NCBI GenBank assembly: GCA_020632665.1
Contig: JACKFC010000001.1
Span: forward strand, 62,001-126,000
Reading direction: 5' to 3'
DNA from: Deltaproteobacteria bacterium
GTDB taxonomy: Bacteria; Myxococcota_A; UBA9042
DNA length: 64,000 nucleotides
A program made the translations under genes and the position numbers. The number at the start of each line of letters is the position of its first letter. The stretch's first letter is position 1. Below, in pieces: positions 42,311-50,419 of this stretch. The notes beneath the pieces are model-generated. The model was not told the DNA's origin and did no database searches. It was given only the letters and a program-made list of their open reading frames with translations.

Positions 42311-43801
42311 GTGGACCGCAGCAACGCCATCGCCAACCGCCTCGCTGCACGCTATCCGCTGCTCGAGGTGCTCTCGACCGACGAGCCCGACGCGCGGGCG
42401 CTGATCGAGGAGGCCGCGCGGCGCGCCGGCATCAAGATCGAGGCGCCGCGCTTCGGCACCCGCCCGCCCCTGGACGCCGCGACCGAGGCGATCGACCGCC
42501 TGCTGCAGACCAAGGAGCGCACCGCGCTGGTCCTCGGCGGCGGCCATCGGCTCATGGGCGAGCCGATCTTCCTGCAGGTCCTGCGCGAGCGGCTGGTGGA
42601 GGTCGAGCGCGGCGGCCACGCGATCGTGCTGATCTCGGCCTTTCGCCGGCCCGCGGCCGAGATCGATCGCGATCGGGTCGTGCTCGAGCTCGGCCTGCCA
42701 TCGGAACACGAGCTGCGCGATCTCGTCGAGGCGGCGCTGACCCCGGACGACGGCGGCTTCGCCCATCCGCAGCTGGTCGCCCTCGCGCTGCAGGCGGCGC
42801 GTGGCATGACCCGGGGCCAGCTGCGCCGCGCGCTGCGGCGGCTGCGCCTCTCGGGGACGCTACCGGACGAGACCGCGATCGCCGCGCTGCACGCGGAGAA
42901 GCGCGATCTGGTCGCCACCAGCGGCGTGCTCGAGGTCGCCGGCACCGCGCCGATGATGGAAGAGATCGGCGGCATGGAGTCGCTCAAGGGCTGGCTCGAT
43001 CGCCGGCGCGGCGCGCTGAGCGAACAGGCCCGGGAATTCGGCCTCCCGGCGCCCCGCGGTGTGCTGCTGGTGGGCGTGCAGGGCTGCGGCAAATCGCTCT
43101 TCGCCAAGGCGTCGGCGCACGCGCTCGGGCTGCCGCTGCTGCGCTTCGACCTGGGCCGGCTCTTCACCCACGACTCGGCGCCGGACGAGAACCTGCGCCA
43201 CGCGCTCGCGGTCGCCGAGGCGATGGCGCCGGTGGTGCTCTGGGTCGACGAGATCGACAAGGCCTTCGCCGACGCGCTCGGCTCGGAGACGACGTCGCGC
43301 ATCTTCGGCACCTTCCTGACGTGGCTGGCCGAGCATCCCGAGGGGATCTTCGTCGCGGCGACGGCCAACCGGGTCGATCACCTACCGGCCGAGCTGGTCC
43401 GCAAAGGCCGATTCGACGAGATCTTCTTCGTCGATCTGCCGGACGCCGCGGTGCGTGCCGAGGTCTTCGGCATCCACCTGCAGCGCAGCGGGCGCAGCGC
43501 CGAGGATTATGACTGCGAGCATCTGGCGCGGCTCGGCGATCGCCTGACCGGCGCCGAGATCGAGGCGGCGATCGCCGACGCGCTGGCCGTCGCCTTCGCC
43601 GACCAACGCGAGCTGGAGACGGCCGATATCGAGCGGGCGCTGAGCGAGATCGTGCCCTTCGTCGACACCTACGAAGCGCAGGTCAAGGCGCTGCGCGAGT
43701 GGGCCCGCAAGCGTGCGCGGACGGCTGGGCGCGACCGCTCGATGCGCGAGATCTTCGAGGAAGCGCAGCGCGGTGGCAGCGAGGCCTGGCGCGACCGCTG
43801 A
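42311..43801 (+). CDS. Ycf46-like AAA+ ATPase
   Basis: The 496-aa product has a degenerate N-terminal ATPase-like domain (about 1-200, with LLQTKERTALVLGGGHRLM) and a C-terminal AAA+ module. The latter has Walker A GVQGCGKSLFAKASA, Walker B VVLWVDEIDKAFAD, sensor 1 FVAATANRVDHLP, and arginine finger RKGRFDEIFFV. This layout matches the cyanobacterial/plastid Ycf46 family, whose function is poorly defined (links to inorganic-carbon and photosynthesis regulation in cyanobacteria). Start GTG 42311 has AGGAG 6 bases upstream. It follows the regulator gene by 9 bp. Confidence 0.82.
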   Translation: MDRSNAIANRLAARYPLLEVLSTDEPDARALIEEAARRAGIKIEAPRFGTRPPLDAATEAIDRLLQTKERTALVLGGGHRLMGEPIFLQVLRERLVEVERGGHAIVLISAFRRPAAEIDRDRVVLELGLPSEHELRDLVEAALTPDDGGFAHPQLVALALQAARGMTRGQLRRALRRLRLSGTLPDETAIAALHAEKRDLVATSGVLEVAGTAPMMEEIGGMESLKGWLDRRRGALSEQAREFGLPAPRGVLLVGVQGCGKSLFAKASAHALGLPLLRFDLGRLFTHDSAPDENLRHALAVAEAMAPVVLWVDEIDKAFADALGSETTSRIFGTFLTWLAEHPEGIFVAATANRVDHLPAELVRKGRFDEIFFVDLPDAAVRAEVFGIHLQRSGRSAEDYDCEHLARLGDRLTGAEIEAAIADALAVAFADQRELETADIERALSEIVPFVDTYEAQVKALREWARKRARTAGRDRSMREIFEEAQRGGSEAWRDR

Positions 43802-43907
43802 GCCCACCGCGGCGCCCGGATCGCCCGCTGCGCCTTGTTCCGGCGGGGGCGAGGGCGCACACTCCGCGCCATCGGTGACCCGGGCGAACCCGGCAGCGGA
43901 GGTGGTC

Positions 43908-44957
43908 GTGAGCGAGCAACAATCCAACGACGAGCGGCGTCTGGTCCAAGTCGGCGTGATCGGCGCCGGCGCCTGGGGCATGGCGCTGGCCATCCACGCC
44001 GCCCGCATCGGCCACCGCACCGTGGTCTGGGCGCGCGAGACCGACGTCGTCGCGGACATCAACGACAACCGCACCAACAGCGTCTTCCTGCCGGGCTTCA
44101 CCGTGCCCGACCAGCTCAGCGCCAGCGCCGACCTGGAGAAGGTGGTCGCCGAGTCGGACCTGATCCTCTCGGTGGTGCCGACGCCCTACGTCGGTCGCGT
44201 GATCGGCAGCGTCGCCCACGTCTTCCGCGAAGATCAGGTCTTGGTCTCGTGCAGCAAGGGCATCGAGAACGCGTCGCTGGAGACGGTCGACGAGATCCTC
44301 GAGCGGGCGCTGCCGCGCAAGCTGCACGGCAACCTCGCCTACCTCTCCGGCCCCTCGTTCGCCAAGGAAGTCGCGGCGCAGAGCCCGACTGCCGTGACGG
44401 TGGCCAGCCACATGCCGTGGGTCGGCCGCGAGGTTCAGACGCTGCTCTCCTCGAACCGCTTCCGCTGCTACACCACGCGTGACGTGGTCGGCGTCGAGAT
44501 CGGCGGCGCGCTGAAGAACGTGATGGCGATCTGCGTCGGCGCCGGCGACGGCCTCGGCTTCGGTCACAACGTCCGCGCCGGCCTGATCACCCGTGGCCTC
44601 GCCGAGATCACGCGGATGGCGGTGCGCAAGGGCGCTGACCCGCTGACCCTGCAGGGCCTCGCCGGCATGGGCGATCTGGTGCTCACCTGCACCGGCGACC
44701 TTTCGCGCAACCGGACCGTCGGCGTGCGCCTGGGCAAGGGCGAGACGCTCGAAGAGATCCAGCGCGGCGCCGTCACCGTCGCCGAGGGCGTGCTCACCAG
44801 CCGCTCGGCCTGGATGCTGGCGCAGCAGCTCGGTGTGGCCGAGCGGGTGCCGATCATCGAGCAGGCCTACCGCGTGCTCTACGAGGGCAAGAACCTGGTC
44901 GCCGCGCTCGAAGACTTGATGGCGCGACCGCTGAAGGACGAGCTCACGCTCGGCTAG
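43908..44957 (+). CDS. gpsA: NAD(P)-dependent glycerol-3-phosphate dehydrogenase
   Basis: The enzyme reduces dihydroxyacetone phosphate to sn-glycerol-3-phosphate for phospholipid synthesis, in the cytosol. The 349-aa product shows the dinucleotide motif VGVIGAGAWGMALA, the substrate segment LSGPSFAKEVA, the catalytic Lys in EIGGALKNVMAICVG, and the C-terminal GLAGMGDLVLTCTGDLSRNR. The start at GTG 43908 has GGAGG 5 bases upstream; the open frame runs on upstream without similarity. rimM follows after 6 bp. Confidence 0.95.
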   Translation: MSEQQSNDERRLVQVGVIGAGAWGMALAIHAARIGHRTVVWARETDVVADINDNRTNSVFLPGFTVPDQLSASADLEKVVAESDLILSVVPTPYVGRVIGSVAHVFREDQVLVSCSKGIENASLETVDEILERALPRKLHGNLAYLSGPSFAKEVAAQSPTAVTVASHMPWVGREVQTLLSSNRFRCYTTRDVVGVEIGGALKNVMAICVGAGDGLGFGHNVRAGLITRGLAEITRMAVRKGADPLTLQGLAGMGDLVLTCTGDLSRNRTVGVRLGKGETLEEIQRGAVTVAEGVLTSRSAWMLAQQLGVAERVPIIEQAYRVLYEGKNLVAALEDLMARPLKDELTLG

Positions 44958-44963
44958 GCCACC

Positions 44964-45482
44964 ATGCACAACGACAGCGATTGGGTGCGGCTCGCGACGA
45001 TCGGGCGGCCGCACGGCGTGCGCGGCGAGGTCCGCGTCTGGCTCGACAACCCCGACTCCGAGCTGCTCTGGCAGGACGTGCCGATGCGCCTGGAGCGCGA
45101 CGGTAAGCCACCGCAGACGGTCGTCATCGACCAGTTGCGTCCCGGCGGCGACTCGATCATCGCGAAGATCGCCGGCGTCGAGAGCCGCGAAGATGCCGCC
45201 AAGCTCACCCACGCCGCGATCGCGGTGCCACGGAGCGCCCTGCCCGCTCTGGAAGATGGCGAGTTCTATCACGTCGACGTGATCGGGGCGGCCGTCTACG
45301 ACGCCGAGAGCGGTGCTGAGCTCGGTCGGGTGAAGGCGATCACCCATACCAGCATCGACGTCCTGGTGGTGCAGACCCACGACGGCGCCGAGGTGCTGCT
45401 GCCGATCAACGCCGACTACGTGCCCTCGATCGGCGAGACGCCGGGCCGGGTCGAGGTGCGCAACCTCGACCATTGGCGCTGA
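44964..45482 (+). CDS. rimM: Ribosome maturation factor RimM
   Basis: The 172-aa product binds S19 and assists maturation of the 30S head. It has the N-terminal beta-barrel motif ATIGRPHGVRGEVRVWL and the C-terminal PRC-barrel (FYHVDVIGAAVYDAESGAELG, ending VLLPINADYVPSI). Length is typical. It precedes trmD by 10 bp, the conserved order. Confidence 0.94.
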   Translation: MHNDSDWVRLATIGRPHGVRGEVRVWLDNPDSELLWQDVPMRLERDGKPPQTVVIDQLRPGGDSIIAKIAGVESREDAAKLTHAAIAVPRSALPALEDGEFYHVDVIGAAVYDAESGAELGRVKAITHTSIDVLVVQTHDGAEVLLPINADYVPSIGETPGRVEVRNLDHWR

Positions 45483-45492
45483 CGCCGGTGTC

Positions 45493-46287
45493 GTGGTGGC
45501 GGACGCTCCCTTCCGTTTCGACGTGCTGACCCTCTTCCCGGGGCTCTTCGAGGGCTTCCTGGGCGAGAGCCTGATCGGCAAGGCGGTCGAGGAGGGGCGG
45601 ATCGCGATCGGCCTGCACGATTGGCGCCCCTTCGCCGAGAACAAGCACGGCCGGGTCGACGACGCCCCCTTCGGCGGCGGCGCCGGCATGGTCCTCGCCC
45701 CCGGGCCAGTGGTGCGGATGCTGGACCAGGTCGACGATCGCGCCGCCCGAGCCGAGGGCACAGCCGCGCCGCGACGGGTCCTGCTCTCGCCGGCCGGCCG
45801 GCCCTTCGACCAGGCCGCGGCGCAGCGCTTCGCGTCCGGGAGCGGGCTGGTCTTGCTCTGCGGCCGCTACGAGGGCTTCGACGCCCGGGTCGAGGACGAG
45901 GTCGACGAGCTGCTCAGCCTGGGCGACTACGTGCTCAACGGCGGCGAGGTCGCGGCGATGGTGGTGATCGAGGCCGTCGCGCGGCTGCTGCCGGGGGTCA
46001 TCGGCAACGCCGCCAGCCTCGGTGAAGAGTCCCACGCCGCCGGGCTGCTCGAGGCGCCGCACTACACCCGCCCGCGTGATTTCCGCGGCCGCGAGGTGCC
46101 GGAGATCTTGCTCTCCGGCGACCACGGCAAGGTCGCGGCGTGGCGACACGAGCAAGCCCTGCGCCGAACCGCGGAGCGACGGCCGGAGCTGCACGCCGCG
46201 TGGCTGCGCGACCACCCGCCGCCGCCGCCGAAACGACAGCGCAAGCCGCGCCGCAAGACGGCCGCACCGGAGCGAGATGACGCTTGA
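45493..46287 (+). CDS. trmD: tRNA (guanine-37-N1)-methyltransferase TrmD
   Basis: This SPOUT methyltransferase forms m1G37 and prevents frameshifting. The 264-aa product carries FDVLTLFPGLFEGFLGESLIGKA, DDAPFGGGAGMVL, LLCGRYEGFDARVEDEVDE, and the knot segment SLGDYVLNGGE followed by the substrate loop ARLLPGVIGNAASL. A proline/lysine-rich tail (PPPPKRQRKPRRK) adds about 20 residues and runs 11 bp into the next gene. The start is GTG at 45493 or 45496. Confidence 0.95.
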   Translation: MVADAPFRFDVLTLFPGLFEGFLGESLIGKAVEEGRIAIGLHDWRPFAENKHGRVDDAPFGGGAGMVLAPGPVVRMLDQVDDRAARAEGTAAPRRVLLSPAGRPFDQAAAQRFASGSGLVLLCGRYEGFDARVEDEVDELLSLGDYVLNGGEVAAMVVIEAVARLLPGVIGNAASLGEESHAAGLLEAPHYTRPRDFRGREVPEILLSGDHGKVAAWRHEQALRRTAERRPELHAAWLRDHPPPPPKRQRKPRRKTAAPERDDA

Positions 46288-46876
46288 AACTTCGAAATCG
46301 ATCCGTATCTTCGTCGCCCTCGTGCACCACCCCTGCGTGGACCGCACGGGGCGTGAGTACACGACGGCGTTGACCAACGTCGATCTGCACGACATCGCGC
46401 GAAGCGGCCGTACCTACGGCGTGGAGCAGATGTTCGTTGTCACGCCGGTGACGCTCCAGCAACGGATGGTGGGCGAAGTCGTCGACCACTGGACCACTGG
46501 AGAAGGCGCGCGCCGCAACGAGCGTCGCGCCGAGGCCATGCGCCGCGTCACTGCTGCTGCCTCGCTGGCAGCCGCCCGCGACGCGATCGCGGAGCGAACC
46601 GGGGCGAGCCCGTTGGTCGCGGTGACCAGCGCGCAGATGCCCGACGCCGACGTGAGCTGGGATGGCTTGCGGCAGCGTCTGCGCGAAGTGACGCGCCCGG
46701 TGCTGGTCGTCTTCGGGACCGGTTGGGGCCTCGCCCCGTCCGTGCTCGAGCAGGCCGACCTGCGGTTGCCCGCCATCATCGCCGATCCCGAGACCGGGCC
46801 CGGCGATGGCTACAATCACCTGTCGGTGCGCGCCGCCGCGGCGATCACACTGGACAGGTTGCTCGGCGCGCGCTAG
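46277..46876 (+). CDS. RNA methyltransferase (SPOUT-like, Methyltrn_RNA_4 type)
   Basis: The 199-aa product belongs to the small methyltransferase family commonly found next to trmD in deltaproteobacteria: IFVALVHHPCVDRTGREYTTALTNVDLHDIARSGRTYGV at the N-terminus, VTPVTLQQRM, and the SAM-site-like segment LVVFGTGWGLAPSVL with GDGYNHLSVRAAAAITLDRLL at the end. The RNA target is unknown. The start ATG at 46277 overlaps the trmD end by 11 bp and has GGAG 5 bases upstream. Confidence 0.82.
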   Translation: MTLETSKSIRIFVALVHHPCVDRTGREYTTALTNVDLHDIARSGRTYGVEQMFVVTPVTLQQRMVGEVVDHWTTGEGARRNERRAEAMRRVTAAASLAAARDAIAERTGASPLVAVTSAQMPDADVSWDGLRQRLREVTRPVLVVFGTGWGLAPSVLEQADLRLPAIIADPETGPGDGYNHLSVRAAAAITLDRLLGAR

Positions 46877-46903
46877 AAGCGGCGCCCCAATCGGACCGAG
46901 CAC

Positions 46904-46920
46904 GTCCGCCTCAGGCGGAC
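46904..46920 (+). promoter_or_regulatory. Hairpin in the rplS leader
   Basis: GTCCGCC (46904-46910) and GGCGGAC (46914-46920) form a 7-bp stem with a TCA loop, ending 23 bases before the L19 start codon and just before its ribosome-binding site. It could be a short leader attenuator or one more member of the hairpin family found downstream of rplS. No function is shown. Confidence 0.45.
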
Positions 46921-46943
46921 CTCTGCGCGGGGGAGAGAAGAAG

Positions 46944-47294
46944 ATGAACCTGATTCAATACGTCGAGGACGCCCACCTCCGCTTCGACCTGCCCAAGCTG
47001 CGGGCCGGCCAGACCATCAAGGTGCACACCCGCATCATCGAAGGCACCAAGGAGCGCGTGCAGATCTTCGAGGGTGTGGTGATTCGCACCCGCGGTTCGG
47101 AGATCGGCAAGTCGTTCACCGTTCGCAAGATGAGCCATGGTGTCGGCGTGGAGCGTACGTTCCAGCTGCACAGCCCGCGCGTCCTCAAGATCGAGGTGAT
47201 GTCGCAGGGCAAGGTTCGGCGCGCGAAGCTGTACTTCCTTCGTGAGCGGACTGGTAAGAAGGCGCGTCTGCGTCGGATTGATCTTCCCTACTAG
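46944..47294 (+). CDS. rplS: 50S ribosomal protein L19
   Basis: The 116-aa product has the family core FDLPKLRAGQTIKVHTRIIEGTKERVQIFEGVVIRTRG and the C-terminal basic end KVRRAKLYFLRERTGKKARLRRI. It sits at the 30S-50S interface. The leader ends in a purine-rich GGGGGAGAG site. It is the last gene of the gpsA-rimM-trmD operon and is followed by a strong terminator. Confidence 0.97.
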   Translation: MNLIQYVEDAHLRFDLPKLRAGQTIKVHTRIIEGTKERVQIFEGVVIRTRGSEIGKSFTVRKMSHGVGVERTFQLHSPRVLKIEVMSQGKVRRAKLYFLRERTGKKARLRRIDLPY

Positions 47295-47321
47295 GTTGAT
47301 CTTTCTAGGTTTTGACGATGG

Positions 47322-47346
47322 CCCCGGCAGGGTTTTCCTGCCGGGG
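47322..47346 (+). terminator. Rho-independent terminator of rplS
   Basis: CCCCGGCAGG (47322-47331) pairs with CCTGCCGGGG (47337-47346) across a 5-base loop and is followed by TTTTCGTCGTTTTT. A canonical GC stem with T-tract. Confidence 0.93.
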
Positions 47347-47767
47347 TTTTCGTCGTTTTTGGTTTTTGGGTTTGGGTCTTTCGGCGTCCACTTCGTGGAC
47401 GGGATCAAGGAGGGGGACCGCCCCCTCCTTGCACCTCCCCCGATCCCGAGGGGGGACCGCTTGCGCTCCCCCCTCGGACTCCCCCCGTGCGTTGGCCGGC
47501 TGGCTTGATTCGGTGATGTCTGCGCCGCCTTGGCGCTTCGCCTCCGCTGCGCTTCGGCTTCGGCCTTGACGGCGGGGGTTGGTGAGGTTGGAACCGAGCT
47601 GGGGCCCTCGCTTCGCTTGGGCGGGGGGCGCACGCTCGCATCAATGCGGCGGAATTCGCGGCGCTTCGGATCCGACGCCGCAACCCGTCGACATCTGGCC
47701 GGACCTTGCCGTCCGCGAAGGCGGACGGCGCAATGATAGCCCGCCACTTCAGTGGCCGGGCGGTCCC

Positions 47768-47911
47768 CCGAACGCGGGCTCCAATTCTCACGTCAGTGGC
47801 ACACCGAACGCGGGCTCCAACTCTCACGTCAGCGGTCCCCCGAACGCGGGCTCAACCTCCCGCGCCAGCGGCCCACCGAACTCGGGCTCCCCATCTCGTG
47901 TCAGCAGCCGA
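47768..47911. repeat. 36-bp tandem repeat, four units
   Basis: The core CCGAACGCGGGCTCC recurs with start points at 47768, 47804, 47840 and 47876, an exact 36-base spacing each time. The first two units are nearly identical; the third and fourth are increasingly diverged. In one forward frame a unit reads as a 12-residue PPNAGSNSHVSG-like repeat, but no convincing start or gene surrounds it. Confidence 0.85.
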
Positions 47912-47920
47912 TGTCTCCTT

Positions 47921-48008
47921 GAGCCGCGAAGCGGCGCCGGGCAGTAGCCTGGGGTGACAACCCCAGGACCGAGCGCGGCATTGAGGGAGCCGCGAAGCGG
48001 CGGCGGGA
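47921..48008. repeat. Pair of GAGCCGCGAAGCGGCG direct repeats flanking a hairpin
   Basis: GAGCCGCGAAGCGGCG occurs at 47921-47936 and again at 47987-48002, each with an internal CCGC-GAA-GCGG stem. Between them lies the CCTGGGG-TGACAA-CCCCAGG hairpin. The sequence type resembles dispersed intergenic repeats known from planctomycetes, which is an inference from memory of similar motifs. Confidence 0.6.
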
Positions 48009-48094
48009 GTGGAGTCCTCGCACGTGGTGTGAGGCGGGAGCGAGGTGGAGAGCGGGTTGAAACTGTCGCTTCGCTTGAGCGGGTCGACGCACCG

Positions 48095-48463
48095 CTACCA
48101 TGGGTCAAGGGTGTGGAGGGTGATGGTTTCGCGGTTGGCGGCGAGGCTGACGGCGGCGACTTGGACTTCGATGCGGTCGAGGTCGTAGGTCGTGGCGGCT
48201 TCTTCGGCGAGGGCGAAGAGGCGGTTGCGTTTTCGGCCGTCGATGCGCGGGAGCAGGGCGTAGGGGCCGCGTGTGGCTTTGACTTCGATGAGCAGACCGA
48301 GGCCGTCGGGGGTGCGGGCGAGGATGTCGATTTCGCCGGCTGGGAGGCGGAGGTTGCGGGCGAGGATGGTGGCGCCTTGGCTGCGGAGGTGGTTGGCGAC
48401 GATGACTTCGCCTCGGCGGCCGGTGCGGGTGTGGGGGGCGAGCGCCGGGCTGGGTTGGCTCAT
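48095..48463 (-). CDS. YraN family (UPF0102) putative endonuclease
   Basis: The 122-aa product has the Holliday-junction-resolvase-like core: GRRGEVIVANHLRSQGATILARNLRLPAGEIDILAR and LLIEVKATRG, carrying the E...D...E-x-K pattern of the PD-(D/E)xK fold, then RNRLFALAEEA. Length is typical. The start ATG overlaps the rnhB stop by 4 bp; rnhB-yraN is a conserved pair. Confidence 0.9.
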   Translation of the reverse strand: MSQPSPALAPHTRTGRRGEVIVANHLRSQGATILARNLRLPAGEIDILARTPDGLGLLIEVKATRGPYALLPRIDGRKRNRLFALAEEAATTYDLDRIEVQVAAVSLAANRETITLHTLDPW

Positions 48464-49182
48464 CGTTGCTCTTTGGCGGCCCAGGCGGCGTCGACCGGGG
48501 CGAAGCCTCTGCGGTGCTCGGGGGTTGGGCCGAGGCGGCGGAGGGCTTGCAGGTGGACCGGGGTGGGGTAGCCCTTGTGTTGGGCGAGCCCGTAGCCTGG
48601 GTAGTCCGCGTCGAGGGCGACGATGTGGCGATCGCGGGCGACCTTGGCGAGGATCGAGGCGGCGGCGATGGCGCGGCTGCGCGCGTCGCCCTTGATGATC
48701 GGGCGTTGGGCGGCCTGCAGGCCGGGGATGGCGCGGTTGCCGTCGACCAGGACGAGGCGGGGGGCCGGGGCGCCGTCGGCGCGCAGCTGCGCGAGGACCT
48801 GCTCGACCGCTTGGCGCATCGCGAGCATGGAGGCGCCGAGGATGTTGCGCTCGGCGATGACCTCGGCGCTCGCGAATACGACGGCGTAGGCGAGCGCTTG
48901 GGCCTCGATCTTGGGGACGAGGGCTTCGCGATCGGCTTCGGTCAGCTTCTTGGAGTCGTCCAGGCCCGGCAGACGGGCGCCGTCGCGCAGGCAGACCGCA
49001 GCGGCGACGACGGGGCCGAAGAGCGGGCCGCGGCCGACCTCGTCCGTGCCGACGACGGGCCAGATGCCTTCGCGGCGCAGCGCCTGCTCGACCTCGCCGA
49101 TCTGCGGCTTTCGCCCGCTCGCGGCGGGATCGGCCGCTCCGAACAGCCCCGGTTGCGCCTTGCCCTTGCCTCGCCCTGCCAT
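48460..49182 (-). CDS. rnhB: Ribonuclease HII
   Basis: This enzyme cuts RNA in RNA-DNA hybrids and removes misincorporated ribonucleotides. The 240-aa product has the active-site segments VVGTDEVGRGPLFGPVVAAAV (Asp-Glu), LVLVDGN (Asp), and the acidic residue in ASILAKVARDR. A 40-residue N-terminal extension rich in Gly/Lys precedes the catalytic domain. The start at MAGRGKGKAQPG has GGAGG about 9 bases upstream. It is divergent from ychF. Confidence 0.94.
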   Translation of the reverse strand: MAGRGKGKAQPGLFGAADPAASGRKPQIGEVEQALRREGIWPVVGTDEVGRGPLFGPVVAAAVCLRDGARLPGLDDSKKLTEADREALVPKIEAQALAYAVVFASAEVIAERNILGASMLAMRQAVEQVLAQLRADGAPAPRLVLVDGNRAIPGLQAAQRPIIKGDARSRAIAAASILAKVARDRHIVALDADYPGYGLAQHKGYPTPVHLQALRRLGPTPEHRRGFAPVDAAWAAKEQR

Positions 49183-49315
49183 CGCTGCCGACCTCCCGTG
49201 GCCCTGCCCGTTCCGAATGATCGGCACCCCGACGAAAAGGCGTCGCTTGAAGGTGCGCCCCCGCCGTGCTAGCAGCGCCTTCCGCGCTCGGCAAGCGAGC
49301 GCCGTGGAGGATTCG

Positions 49316-50407
49316 ATGGGCCTTTCCTGTGGCATCGTGGGGCTGCCGAACGTCGGCAAGTCGACCATCTTCAACGCGTTGACCAACGCTGGCGCGGCCT
49401 CGGCCAACTACCCGTTCTGCACCATCGATCCGAACGTCGGCGTGGTGCCGCTGCGCGATCGCCGGCTCGACCGCATCGCCAAGGTGATCGGCTCGGCCGA
49501 GACGCTCTACGCCGTCGTCGAGTTCGTCGACATCGCCGGCCTGGTCAAAGGCGCGAGCAAGGGCGAGGGCCTCGGCAACAAATTCCTCGCCAATATCCGC
49601 GAGACCGACGCGATCACGCACGTCCTGCGCGCCTTCGACGACGGCGACGTGGTCCACGTCGAGGGCGGCGTCGATCCGGTCCGCGACGCCGAGATCATCA
49701 ACACCGAGCTGATCCTCGCCGACCTCGAGAGCGTCGAGAAGCGCCGCCTACGCGAGGCCAAGGCCGCCAAGGGTGGCGACAAGGACGCCGCCGCCCTGGT
49801 CGAGCTCCTCGACCGCGCCATCGCCGCGCTGGACGCCGGCCAGCCCGCCCGGACGGTCGAGGTCGAGCCCGAGCGCGCCGCCGCCTGGCGCTCGCTGCAC
49901 CTCATCACCGCCAAGCCGGTGCTCTACGTCGCCAACACCGACGAGTCGCTGGCCGAGAACGACCACGTCCGCGCCATCCAGAAGATGGCCGAGGCCGAAG
50001 GCGCCGCGGTCGTCGTGCTCAGCGGCAAGCTCGAAGCCGAGATCGCCGAGCTCGACGACGCCGAAGAGCGCGCCGCCTTCCTCGAAGACCTCGGCCTCGA
50101 GGAGTCGGGCCTGGACCGCATGGCCCACGCCGCCTTCGACCTGCTCGGCCTGCAGACCTACTTCACCGCCGGCCCGAAGGAGGCCCGCGCGTGGACCATC
50201 CGCAAGGGCGACAAGGCCCCGGCCGCCGCCGGCGTCATCCATACGGATTTCGAGCGGGGCTTCATCAAGGCCGAGGTCTACGGCTGCGCCGACCTGTTCG
50301 AGCTCGGGAGCGAGTCGGCGGTCGCCGCGGCTGGCAAGAAGCGGATGGAGGGGAAGGAGTACGTGGTGCGGGATGGGGACGTTTGTCACTTTCGGTTCAA
50401 CGTGTAG
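49316..50407 (+). CDS. ychF: Ribosome-binding GTPase/ATPase YchF
   Basis: The 363-aa Obg-family NTPase (prefers ATP in studied homologues) has the P-loop GLPNVGKSTIFNALT, switch region DIAGLVKGASKGEGLGNKFL, NVAD-like YVANTDE in place of NKxD, and the C-terminal TGS-like domain ending GDVCHFRFNV. The start has GGAGG 5 bases upstream. Its last 15 bases recur 1.7 kb downstream, marking the edge of an inserted module. Confidence 0.96.
   Translation: MGLSCGIVGLPNVGKSTIFNALTNAGAASANYPFCTIDPNVGVVPLRDRRLDRIAKVIGSAETLYAVVEFVDIAGLVKGASKGEGLGNKFLANIRETDAITHVLRAFDDGDVVHVEGGVDPVRDAEIINTELILADLESVEKRRLREAKAAKGGDKDAAALVELLDRAIAALDAGQPARTVEVEPERAAAWRSLHLITAKPVLYVANTDESLAENDHVRAIQKMAEAEGAAVVVLSGKLEAEIAELDDAEERAAFLEDLGLEESGLDRMAHAAFDLLGLQTYFTAGPKEARAWTIRKGDKAPAAAGVIHTDFERGFIKAEVYGCADLFELGSESAVAAAGKKRMEGKEYVVRDGDVCHFRFNV
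50393..50407. repeat. Left copy of ychF 3' end (putative attachment repeat)
   Basis: CGGTTCAACGTGTAG encodes the terminal RFNV and stop of YchF. A 14/15 match lies at 52137-52151, in the same orientation. Confidence 0.6.
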
Positions 50408-50419
50408 TCGCCATCTGCC

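Larger units (their letters stand above)
47347..48094. other. Gene-free, hairpin-dense region between rplS and yraN
   Basis: No credible gene lies here. The stretch holds a series of perfect short-loop inverted repeats. They are 47385-47401 (7-bp arms, TTC loop), 47406-47431 (11-bp arms CAAGGAGGGGG), 47446-47477 (10-bp arms CCGAGGGGGG), 47708-47729 (9-bp arms GCCGTCCGC), two CCGC-GAA-GCGG hairpins at about 47923 and 47989, and 47948-47967 (CCTGGGG-TGACAA-CCCCAGG). A four-unit 36-bp tandem repeat lies at 47768-47911. Homopolymer G and C runs are frequent. The region looks like accumulated repeat and terminator sequence between convergent genes. Confidence 0.75.

Noticed and set aside
47768..47911. 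Four evenly spaced repeats as a CRISPR array
   Set aside because: The whole 36-base unit is repeated, leaving no variable spacer, and no cas gene is present.
47824..48108. Small minus-strand open frame across the hairpin region
   Set aside because: It consists of repeat-derived sequence, has no ribosome site, and overlaps the 36-bp repeats and hairpins.
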